DNA of 7,765 bases from Defluviitaleaceae bacterium (GTDB lineage: Bacteria; Bacillota; Clostridia; Lachnospirales; WRAX01). Numbering within the stretch: position 1 is the first letter of the stretch; each line of letters opens with the position of its first letter. The position numbers were made by a program, and so were the translations under genes. Below the pieces are notes generated by a model. The model made no database searches, was not told the origin of the DNA, and saw nothing but the letters and a program-made list of their open reading frames with translations. Positions 1 to 4,712 of this stretch are shown in pieces. The stretch is taken from positions 1 to 7,765 of the forward strand of contig WQSI01000079.1 of the NCBI GenBank assembly GCA_009787945.1, read 5' to 3'.

Positions 1-963
1 CTGGTCAGCAATTATCAAATTGTTATTGTCCATGGTTATCATAGCGGACTCCAGCGCGGCAATGCGCCCGTCACTTTGCAACAGCCCCGCCCCCATAATA
101 AAGGTGGTGATAAACAGCACAGCACACAGCCCAATAAGCAGGTTTGATGTGCGGCGGTTGTCATCTGTGCTTCGCGACTCTTTTTTGTCGCTGGCAGGAG
201 TTGTTTTCACCCCGCCCATAAAGCGGTTGCCCCTGCCTGTCATTGGTTCTGCCATTTTGGGGGCAGGGGGGGCGGTTCTTTTATCTCTGCTTTCATCAAA
301 AAGGCGCAAACGTGTGGCTGGCACAGGTTCAGTAACCTTGGTTGTGACAGGTGCGGGAATTGGCTTGGCATCTTCCAGCGGTCTTGTGGCTTTGGCAATT
401 TTGGCACGGGTTATGCGGTTGTCGTTCATATATTCCTGCATACCTTTGTTTTGGTCATAATAAACAAAATAGCCGCTTGCTTCCCCAACCCCCGTCATGG
501 TTTCGTTCCAACTGTAAAACATGTTAAGCTTCTCAACAGGGTCCATAACAAAAAGCAACTGGTACGGACGGGTGAAATTTGACATATGGTAGTCAGCATA
601 GCTTGGGTTAAGGTAAATCCCATAACCTGGTTGTGACTGCATCCACCCTAAAACCTCACAGCCTGGGAAGTATTTGTCAAGCTCTTCCATTGCATAATCA
701 AAACTTTGGTCTGTAAAGCTTTCCATATTGTCTTTATACTCGCTGTACTTGCCCTGGATTGCCCCGCTAATGAAAACATAAGGCTCGCCGTCAATTATCA
801 TATATTTACCAACCAAAAAGGCGACTTTTTCCGTATGGCCGCCAGACTCGGCATATTGACGCAGATAGCTGCAAACATAATCTTCTACATATATCTTCAG
901 CCCCTCGCCTGCCGTGCCAATTTGGCGTATGTTTGTTGGTAGCTGAAATGGATTGTTATTCAT
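1..963 (-). CDS. Membrane-anchored JAMM/MPN-like protein with lost catalytic residues, 3' end missing
   Basis: The frame is open for 321 codons from an ATG preceded by GGAGGG and continues past the left edge, so the C-terminus is missing. Residues about 20-155 resemble a JAB1/MPN/Mov34 (JAMM) domain: the segment GWMQSQPGYGIYL (106-118) lines up with the usual GW-HSHPG-G-L motif, and LLFVMDP (136-142) with the following strand. Where an active enzyme has H-x-H-x7-S-x2-D, this protein has Q109, Q111, N119 and Y122, so the zinc site should be absent; E45 may still match the catalytic Glu. A linker rich in Pro, Lys and Arg (about 193-272) leads to one transmembrane helix (about 274-295). The basic residues before the helix suggest the domain is cytoplasmic and the missing C-terminus is outside. 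I recall similar proteins in Clostridia but know no assigned function. A binding or scaffold role is an inference. Confidence 0.82.
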   Translation of the reverse strand, partial: MNNNPFQLPTNIRQIGTAGEGLKIYVEDYVCSYLRQYAESGGHTEKVAFLVGKYMIIDGEPYVFISGAIQGKYSEYKDNMESFTDQSFDYAMEELDKYFPGCEVLGWMQSQPGYGIYLNPSYADYHMSNFTRPYQLLFVMDPVEKLNMFYSWNETMTGVGEASGYFVYYDQNKGMQEYMNDNRITRAKIAKATRPLEDAKPIPAPVTTKVTEPVPATRLRLFDESRDKRTAPPAPKMAEPMTGRGNRFMGGVKTTPASDKKESRSTDDNRRTSNLLIGLCAVLFITTFIMGAGLLQSDGRIAALESAMITMDNNNLIIADQ

Positions 964-995
964 AATATTTTCCCTCCAAATTTGTTGTTGGAAGG

Positions 996-1001
996 ATTGT
1001 A
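996..1001 (-). promoter_or_regulatory. Possible extended -10 promoter for the JAMM-like gene
   Basis: On the minus strand TGG-TACAAT reads as an extended -10 element about 32 bases upstream of the ATG. The position 17 bases further up (1019-1024, ATATTT) is a poor -35, so this rests on the extended -10 alone. The 131-base gap to the upstream DUF3021 gene makes a separate promoter reasonable. Confidence 0.35.
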
Positions 1002-1049
1002 CCACATACCAACTGGACAAATATGGAAATAAATGTCAGCGTATTCCAA

Positions 1050-1063
1050 TTTTTGTACAAAAA
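1050..1063. repeat. AT-rich perfect palindrome centred on GTAC
   Basis: TTTTTGTACAAAAA is a perfect 14-bp palindrome in the gap between the DUF3021 gene and the JAMM-like gene. It lacks the GC stem of an intrinsic terminator. It could be a protein-binding site, or simply AT-rich intergenic DNA. Confidence 0.4.
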
Positions 1064-1094
1064 ATTTCGACAGGTTATGTTTCGTAGACGTTAC

Positions 1095-1544
1095 CTAACC
1101 CTCAATTTTCTCATTAATCCCATGAATACGCTTACGCCACACCAGATACTGTATAACCCAAATTTTGGCAAATATCACAACAAATACAGCGAAGAAGATT
1201 ATAAGACCCACCAGAGTGCGCTCCATCCAATGCCCAAACCAAGCAACAGGCATCATTGTTCCCGCAGAGATAATAAAATGGGTGATGGTTTGTCTTGCTA
1301 TGCTCCAATCCTTCATCTCCCAAATGACGGTTGCCGCAGAAAAGCTTGCGCCAAGCACCGAATACAGCATTACATTAAACAAAACCCCATTAATTTCGTT
1401 AGAGAACAACTCTGCCATTTCTGGCACAACAGGGGTAAAATTGCCATCCCCTATTGCCAGGGAAATAATGATAGAAACGATAAAGCCCATGGTGATACCC
1501 AGGGGAACACCTAACAAACCACGTAAAACAGCCTTTTTCTTCAT
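1095..1544 (-). CDS. DUF3021 family four-helix membrane protein
   Basis: This 149-residue, strongly hydrophobic protein has four predicted transmembrane helices at about 8-31, 52-73, 87-103 and 111-135, followed by a basic tail (WRKRIHGINEK). Size, helix pattern and gene order fit DUF3021, a family often encoded directly downstream of a LytTR-domain regulator in Firmicutes. The start is well supported: AAAGGAGGAT lies just upstream, and this ribosome binding site overlaps the stop codon of the LytTR gene 14 bases away, so the two are probably translated from one mRNA. Its biochemical role is not known. In such pairs the membrane protein is thought to modulate the regulator or the membrane stress response, which is inference here. 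Confidence is high for the family and low for any mechanism. Confidence 0.88.
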   Translation of the reverse strand: MKKKAVLRGLLGVPLGITMGFIVSIIISLAIGDGNFTPVVPEMAELFSNEINGVLFNVMLYSVLGASFSAATVIWEMKDWSIARQTITHFIISAGTMMPVAWFGHWMERTLVGLIIFFAVFVVIFAKIWVIQYLVWRKRIHGINEKIEG

Positions 1545-1558
1545 AATAATATCCTCCT

Positions 1559-1996
1559 TTAAATTCCTAATTTTTGTTTTATTTTTGGAACATACCGCCT
1601 AGACACATAGGTGTCACTGCCATTTTTAAATTTCACCCATACCGTGCCAACAAAACTTAGGTCAAAACTTGCAACCCACTTTAAATTGATGATTTCGGAG
1701 TTTGAAATGCGGACAAAATCAGGGGGCAATTGATTTTCTAGCTCATACAGCCGCAAACGCACGGTATATTCCTCATCCTTCGTAACCCCATAAACCCTTT
1801 GATTAGCAGAGTAAAACCGCAAAATGTCCGCAGGGTTAAGCATGACCACCCTTTCACCACGAAAGCCCGCAAGGGTTGCTGGCTTGTATTCAGAAATTTT
1901 TCGGGCAAGCTCTATAATGTCGTCCGTCATGGCATTTGTGTGGATGCCCACCCAAGTTTCTGCGCAATCTTCATCAATTTTAATTTCAACCTTCAC
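1559..1996 (-). CDS. Stand-alone LytTR-domain transcriptional regulator
   Basis: The protein has 145 residues if started at GTG 1996. That start has AGGAGG seven bases upstream and opens with K-V-E-I-K-I-D. A longer reading from an ATG at 2044 would run through the ribosome binding site and promoter, so it is rejected. Residues about 44-143 match a LytTR DNA-binding domain: G-x-R-x-V-V-M-L-N-P-A-D-I-L, a Tyr-rich turn, L-x-x-L-E-N-Q-L-P-P-D-F-V-R-I-S-N-S, and the closing V-S-R-R-Y. There is no receiver domain, so no histidine kinase is expected to phosphorylate it. The N-terminal 43 residues are a short alpha/beta segment common in stand-alone LytTR proteins. It heads an operon with the DUF3021 membrane protein, the usual arrangement, and such regulators often control their own operon. 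Confidence 0.9.
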   Translation of the reverse strand: MKVEIKIDEDCAETWVGIHTNAMTDDIIELARKISEYKPATLAGFRGERVVMLNPADILRFYSANQRVYGVTKDEEYTVRLRLYELENQLPPDFVRISNSEIINLKWVASFDLSFVGTVWVKFKNGSDTYVSRRYVPKIKQKLGI

Positions 1997-2015
1997 CGCT
2001 TCACCTCCTGTATCT

Positions 2016-2044
2016 ATTGTATTCAATTTTTGCGGCAGTTTCAA
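2016..2044 (-). promoter_or_regulatory. Candidate sigma-A promoter of the LytTR-DUF3021 operon
   Basis: On the minus strand TTGAAA (2044-2039), a 17-base spacer and TACAAT (2021-2016) form a good match to the housekeeping promoter. Transcription would begin near 2009, right at the AGGAGG (2009-2004), giving a leader of only about 13 bases before the GTG. A TATAAA further upstream (2055-2050) has no good -35 and is the alternative. Confidence 0.5.
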
Positions 2045-2061
2045 GGGATTTTATACAAGTG

Positions 2062-2075
2062 GTGTTTTTGAACAC
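2062..2075. repeat. Inverted repeat in the lytTR/lipoprotein divergent region
   Basis: GTGTT-TTTG-AACAC, with 5-bp arms, sits upstream of both divergent genes. It could be an operator for the LytTR regulator or another factor. The arms are short, so chance is possible. Confidence 0.3.
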
Positions 2076-2102
2076 ATATTCGGCAGTGAAGGCTCGTATA
2101 AT
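2074..2102 (+). promoter_or_regulatory. Candidate promoter of the GerS-like lipoprotein gene, possibly SigE type
   Basis: TATAAT at 2097-2102 is a perfect -10, but no sigma-A -35 stands 16-18 bases upstream; TTGAAC at 2068-2073 is 23 bases away. ACATATT (2074-2080), a 14-base gap and CGTATAAT (2095-2102) resemble the -35 (ATATT) and -10 (CATACAAT) of mother-cell SigE promoters in spacing and partly in sequence. SigE use would suit a germination lipoprotein but is inference. Confidence 0.4.
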
Positions 2103-2134
2103 TGGACAAAGCAAATAATTTTGGAGGGTTTAAA

Positions 2135-2779
2135 ATGAAAAAGTTTTTATTGGCGGGCTTGGTTTTGTGCCTGGGATTGTTTGGGCTTGCGGCTTGCGGT
2201 GCGGTGGCGGGTTTGGTTGACGGGGATGTTTACGAGCAAATTCATAGGCGTTTGGTAAACATGGAAGGCTTTTCCGCCCAGGCTACGGTTACATATATTT
2301 CCAACAACAACACCCATGTCTACGAAACCACCCAGCACGCCCTTGCCAGCGGGCAGTACCGCATAGAGGTAACATCCCCCGATAATGTGGCAGGAAACAC
2401 AACCATTTTTGACGGGCAGACAATATCCCAATTTAACCCTAATGTTGGGGGTTTTGTAACCCAGCAGGCAGAAGAAGTTCCAGAGCGGGTAGAGATTTTG
2501 TTAACGAGCTTTGTGCGCAATTTCATCACAAGCAACGAGGTAACAGTGACAGCATCAGCCACGGACGAGGCCCTGTCAACGGTGCTGGAAACCGTAATCC
2601 CTGGGGAGCATCCATATATCAGCGCAGCCCGCCTGTGGGTCTGCAACGACAGCCTTAACCCCTTGCGCATGGTAATTTTCGACCAGGCAGGGGCAGAGAG
2701 GGTAATCGTCGCTTACAATACATTTGAATTTAATCCAGAAATGCCTGATGATACCTTTCAGGTGAACGTCAGCGAATAA
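2135..2779 (+). CDS. GerS/LolA-like lipoprotein
   Basis: The 214-residue product starts at an ATG preceded by TTGGAGGG. An in-frame ATG at 2102 would add 11 residues ahead of a textbook signal peptide and is not used. MKK, a hydrophobic stretch and the lipobox L-A-A-C place the lipid-modified Cys at residue 21, so the mature protein is anchored outside the membrane. The rest is a beta-rich single domain: a helix with E-Q-I-H-R-R-L, then strands with TTIFDGQTISQFNP and, at the end, PDDTFQVNVSE. This is the pattern of outer-membrane-lipoprotein-sorting (LolA-like) folds and of the clostridial germination lipoprotein GerS family. In Clostridioides difficile GerS is needed for cortex lytic enzyme function during germination. 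MazF lies 100 bases downstream, as I recall for clostridial gerS-alr-mazF neighbourhoods, but alr is absent here. Family placement is fairly sure; a germination role is inferred. Confidence 0.75.
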   Translation: MKKFLLAGLVLCLGLFGLAACGAVAGLVDGDVYEQIHRRLVNMEGFSAQATVTYISNNNTHVYETTQHALASGQYRIEVTSPDNVAGNTTIFDGQTISQFNPNVGGFVTQQAEEVPERVEILLTSFVRNFITSNEVTVTASATDEALSTVLETVIPGEHPYISAARLWVCNDSLNPLRMVIFDQAGAERVIVAYNTFEFNPEMPDDTFQVNVSE

Positions 2780-2789
2780 ATGTAAAATA

Positions 2790-2819
2790 TTTACACTTTC
2801 TGCATATATTGGGTATAAC
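2790..2819 (+). promoter_or_regulatory. Sigma-A-type promoter of mazF
   Basis: TTTACA (2790-2795), an 18-base spacer and TATAAC (2814-2819) give a 10 of 12 match to the housekeeping consensus. It starts 10 bases after the lipoprotein stop codon, so MazF can be expressed independently. Transcription is expected to start near 2826. Confidence 0.6.
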
Positions 2820-2826
2820 ACCCTTG

Positions 2827-2860
2827 CGCTAGGACAATACTATTTTTGTATTAAATAGCG
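2827..2860 (+). promoter_or_regulatory. Two-step hairpin at the 5' end of the mazF mRNA
   Basis: CGCTA (2827-2831) pairs with TAGCG (2856-2860), and inside it AATAC (2836-2840) pairs with GTATT (2848-2852). The structure would begin at the predicted transcript start and end 6 bases before the CGGAGAG ribosome binding site (2867-2873). It may stabilise the mRNA or affect translation. Confidence 0.4.
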
Positions 2861-2879
2861 AATATACGGAGAGTGAATT

Positions 2880-3224
2880 ATGCAATTTAAACGGGGAGAT
2901 GTTTATTATGCCGATTTAGACCCTGTTATGGGTTCTGAACAGGGCGGTTTGCGCCCAGTGCTTATCGTGCAAAACGACATTGGCAACAAATACAGCCCGA
3001 CCATCATATGCGCCGCCATCACAAGCCAAATAAACAAGGCAAAACTGCCCACCCATATCGAAATAGACTGCACAAAATACACATTAGTAAAGGATTCGGT
3101 TGTGCTGGCAGAACAGGTGCGAACGGTGGATAAAAAACGCTTGCGAGAAAAAATATGCCATTTAGACGAAAGCTTTATGTCCAGAGTGGACAGAGCTTTG
3201 CGGGTAAGTTTTGGGCTAGGGTGA
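2880..3224 (+). CDS. ndoA: MazF/EndoA (NdoA) family mRNA endoribonuclease toxin
   Basis: The 114-residue product is collinear with Bacillus EndoA/NdoA. It begins KRGDVYYADLDPVMGSEQGG, then L-R-P-V-L-I-V-Q-N-D-I-G-N, C-A-A-I-T-S-Q-I, K-A-K-L-P-T-H-I-E-I and D-S-V-V-L-A-E-Q-V-R-T-V-D-K-K-R-L. The catalytic pair known from EndoA, Arg25 and Thr48, is present at the same positions. The family cuts single-stranded mRNA; Bacillus EndoA prefers UACAU. The ribosome binding site is CGGAGAG. It looks complete and functional. No MazE/EndoAI-type antitoxin is encoded on either side: upstream is the lipoprotein and downstream the inverted-repeat element. The gene has its own promoter, a leader hairpin and a terminator. 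The cognate antitoxin must lie elsewhere, or the protein is controlled otherwise. Confidence 0.95.
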   Translation: MQFKRGDVYYADLDPVMGSEQGGLRPVLIVQNDIGNKYSPTIICAAITSQINKAKLPTHIEIDCTKYTLVKDSVVLAEQVRTVDKKRLREKICHLDESFMSRVDRALRVSFGLG

Positions 3225-3236
3225 ATACATAAAAAT

Positions 3237-3266
3237 AAAATCCACCTAAATTATAGGTGGATTTTT
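3237..3266 (+). terminator. Rho-independent terminator of mazF
   Basis: TCCACCTA (3241-3248) pairs perfectly with TAGGTGGA (3254-3261) around a 5-base loop. Flanking AAAA (3237-3240) and TTTTT (3262-3266) extend the stem and give the U-tract. It stands 12 bases after the mazF stop codon. Confidence 0.88.
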
Positions 3267-3273
3267 CATACTG

Positions 3274-3371
3274 TGGTAGGGGCGCGCATTGCGCGCCCGT
3301 TGTCGGGCAAACGTACCCTTCATCAACATTACTTTTGTTATATAACGGGCGCGCAATGCGCGCCCCTACCA
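3274..3371. mobile_element. 98-bp MITE-like inverted-repeat element
   Basis: The 28 bases at 3274-3301 are the exact reverse complement of 3344-3371, separated by a 42-base AT-richer core. Each arm also holds its own palindrome (GGGCGCGC with GCGCGCCC around 3 bases), so the sequence can fold as one long hairpin or two short ones. The GC-rich arms contrast sharply with the surrounding DNA. No open reading frame here looks like a real gene, and no transposase is present. I recall similar GGTAGGGGCG-type dispersed repeats in gut Firmicute genomes, so a non-autonomous mobile or REP-like element is the likely nature. No clear target-site duplication flanks it: CATACTG on the left, ATTCCTA on the right. 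Confidence 0.7.
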
Positions 3372-3385
3372 ATTCCTACAATTCA

Positions 3386-3416
3386 AAAAACCCACCCAAA
3401 CCACAGGTGGATTTTT
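3386..3416 (-). terminator. Rho-independent terminator of the XRE regulator gene
   Basis: Read on the minus strand, AAAAATCCACC (3416-3406) pairs with GGTGGGTTTTT (3396-3386), with one G-U wobble, and ends in a T-run. It starts 4 bases after the XRE stop codon. On the plus strand the wobble becomes a C-A mismatch, so minus-strand use is favoured. Confidence 0.82.
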
Positions 3417-3420
3417 GTTA

Positions 3421-3843
3421 TTATGCTTTGTCAGAATGGGCAAAGTCCTTAAACGCCTTCAGCTTGGCTATTATATAATCAAGCTCTTTTTCGTTAAAGA
3501 CTTCAAGCATTCCCATAATTGTGCTGCGTTGGATGCCGCGTTTTTCAGATTTTTCGTTAAATGTGCCGCCAGATTCCCTTAACCTCAAGGAACTTGCTGG
3601 GGCTTCAAGCATCGTTTCAGGGCTTTCATCAAAAAACTTACAAATCCTTAAAAAGGTGGCAAGGCTTGGCCGCCTATGACCCTTTTCGATAAGGGCAATG
3701 TAAGAAGGTGAAACCCTAATGAAACTCGCTAACTCTTTGGCTGTAAAGCCCCTATCTTTGCGGATTTTCTTCAAATTTCCGCCAAAGCCAGTAAACTTTT
3801 CACCATCAAAGCCATAAAACAACTCGTTTTCAAAATTTTCCAT
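3421..3843 (-). CDS. XRE-family helix-turn-helix transcriptional regulator
   Basis: The 140-residue protein has a Cro/CI-type DNA-binding domain at about 23-80: N-L-K-K-I-R-K-D-R-G-F, then T-A-K-E-L-A-S-F-I-R-V-S-P-S-Y-I-A-L-I-E-K-G as the helix-turn-helix, and R-P-S-L-A-T-F-L-R-I-C-K-F-F. After a polar linker, residues about 108-136 (RSTIMGMLEVFNEKELDYII and on) form a helical segment that looks like a dimerisation region. The first 20 residues are an unusual aromatic/acidic extension (ENELFYGFDGEKFTGF). The ATG is supported by AAAAGGAGT (3860-3852). It lies downstream of the LD-carboxypeptidase/NlpC-P60 pair on the same strand but has a strong promoter of its own, and no hairpin separates it from that pair, so read-through is possible. 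Its targets are unknown; autoregulation is plausible. Confidence 0.88.
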   Translation of the reverse strand: MENFENELFYGFDGEKFTGFGGNLKKIRKDRGFTAKELASFIRVSPSYIALIEKGHRRPSLATFLRICKFFDESPETMLEAPASSLRLRESGGTFNEKSEKRGIQRSTIMGMLEVFNEKELDYIIAKLKAFKDFAHSDKA

Positions 3844-3872
3844 AGTATCCCACTCCTTTTTCTATCCATTCA

Positions 3873-3901
3873 AGTATAAACTTTTTCGACAAAAATGTCA
3901 A
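3873..3901 (-). promoter_or_regulatory. Strong sigma-A promoter of the XRE gene
   Basis: On the minus strand a perfect TTGACA (3901-3896), a 17-base spacer and TATACT (3878-3873) lie about 30 bases above the ATG. The inverted repeat GACA-AAAA-TGTC (3888-3899) overlaps the -35 and could be a repressor site. Confidence 0.8.
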
Positions 3902-3910
3902 GTGTTTTTT

Positions 3911-3931
3911 TAAATTTGTCAGTAAATTTGT
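3911..3931. repeat. Short direct repeats upstream of the XRE promoter
   Basis: TAAATTTGT occurs at 3911-3919 and again at 3923-3931, a 12-base period, just upstream of the XRE -35. It could be an operator or an upstream element, but the DNA is very AT-rich, so chance is possible. Confidence 0.3.
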
Positions 3932-3950
3932 TAAATATCATTAAAATTGG

Positions 3951-4712
3951 TTAGAAAACTGTGCAAGCGTAGAGAGGTTCTGGTTGATATTTAGCCAATT
4001 TCTCAATTTTAGCCACACCATTGCCATGGGATGAGTGGATTATCCTGCCATCTTCTGCAATCATGGCAACATGCCCTGGAAAATAAAGTAAATCTCCCGT
4101 CTTGGCAACGGCAGGGGGTATCTTACGCAAAGGGAAGCCTTCTTTATGATGTGCATCCCGCCAAATGGTTATCCCATTTAGCCTATACGCCATAAATGTC
4201 AGCCCGCTACAGTCAATACCCAAATGTGTTTTGCCCCCCCAACGATACTGGGTGTTTAGGTACATTTTAGCGGCATTTAAAAGGTTTTGGCGCAATTCGT
4301 CCTCATTATCTGCGGGTGGCAGGCGGGTTTTCAGAAAATTTTCACGAATATAGCCAGCCTTCCCCCCTGCCAGCCCTACAGGGGCATATTCCTGGGCTCC
4401 CCCCCGCAAATCCACAAAAGCACCAAAGGGCAAAGAGGTAATCACATCCCCGCGAACATGGGGGGTTGCTGTAACATCTGCAAAGTTATGGGAAATACAT
4501 CTGGTTGTCCAAGGAGATGGAAGAGGGGTAAGCTCCAAATCTGCCGCCAAAACAAAGCCTTGATAGCCGTAGTCGGTAGAAATGTGGCAAAATTCCATAT
4601 GCCTGCTTAAAATTTCCACCTGCCAGCCATGCAAAACCTCATCCACCCGCTCGCTTGCCATCCGCGCATCCCTGTAAACAGGAGCTACAGGAACACGCAC
4701 CACCGCCATCAT
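3951..4712 (-). CDS. Cytoplasmic SH3b-SH3b-NlpC/P60 peptidase, YkfC-like
   Basis: The 253-residue protein has two bacterial SH3-like domains (about 5-62 and 70-130) followed by an NlpC/P60 cysteine peptidase domain (about 140-253). The catalytic residues fit the family: Cys168 in GIDCSGL, His214 in PGHVAMI and His226 in IIHSSHG. Trp158 (10 before the Cys) and Asp186 (18 after it) stand at the spacing I recall for substrate-binding residues of Bacillus YkfC, which cuts gamma-D-Glu-L-diamino acid bonds in peptides with a free N-terminal L-Ala. There is no signal peptide, so it should act on recycled muropeptides in the cytoplasm. Its ATG overlaps the TGA of the upstream carboxypeptidase gene (ATGA), with GAGGTG inside that gene as ribosome binding site; a second ATG directly follows the first. 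Coupling and shared pathway are well supported. Confidence 0.92.
   Translation of the reverse strand: MMAVVRVPVAPVYRDARMASERVDEVLHGWQVEILSRHMEFCHISTDYGYQGFVLAADLELTPLPSPWTTRCISHNFADVTATPHVRGDVITSLPFGAFVDLRGGAQEYAPVGLAGGKAGYIRENFLKTRLPPADNEDELRQNLLNAAKMYLNTQYRWGGKTHLGIDCSGLTFMAYRLNGITIWRDAHHKEGFPLRKIPPAVAKTGDLLYFPGHVAMIAEDGRIIHSSHGNGVAKIEKLAKYQPEPLYACTVF

Noticed and set aside
20..942. Two plus-strand reading frames (20-460 and 706-942)
   Set aside because: They lie antisense to the JAMM-like gene, which has a good ribosome binding site and recognisable domain; the plus frames show no family features.
1023..1602. Plus-strand frames at 1023-1514 and 1165-1602
   Set aside because: Antisense to DUF3021, whose transmembrane pattern, start signals and operon position are convincing; the plus-strand products look like random translation.
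1997..2044. N-terminal extension of the LytTR protein to the ATG at 2044
   Set aside because: It would translate through the promoter and the AGGAGG site; the GTG at 1996 has the proper ribosome binding site.
2102..2134. Upstream start of the lipoprotein at 2102
   Set aside because: It would put 11 residues before a perfect signal peptide and overlap the TTGGAGGG ribosome binding site and the -10.
3274..3371. CRISPR-like or tRNA-like structure
   Set aside because: There are only two copies, in inverted orientation, with no spacer periodicity, and no tRNA arm pattern.
3175..3478. Small frames at 3257-3478 (plus) and 3175-3372 (minus)
   Set aside because: They run through the inverted-repeat element and terminators and lack ribosome binding sites; such repeat-derived frames are often mis-annotated as small proteins.
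3911..3950. Terminator between the NlpC/P60 gene and the XRE gene
   Set aside because: The stretch is AT-rich with no GC stem; only weak repeats are present, so read-through is assumed.
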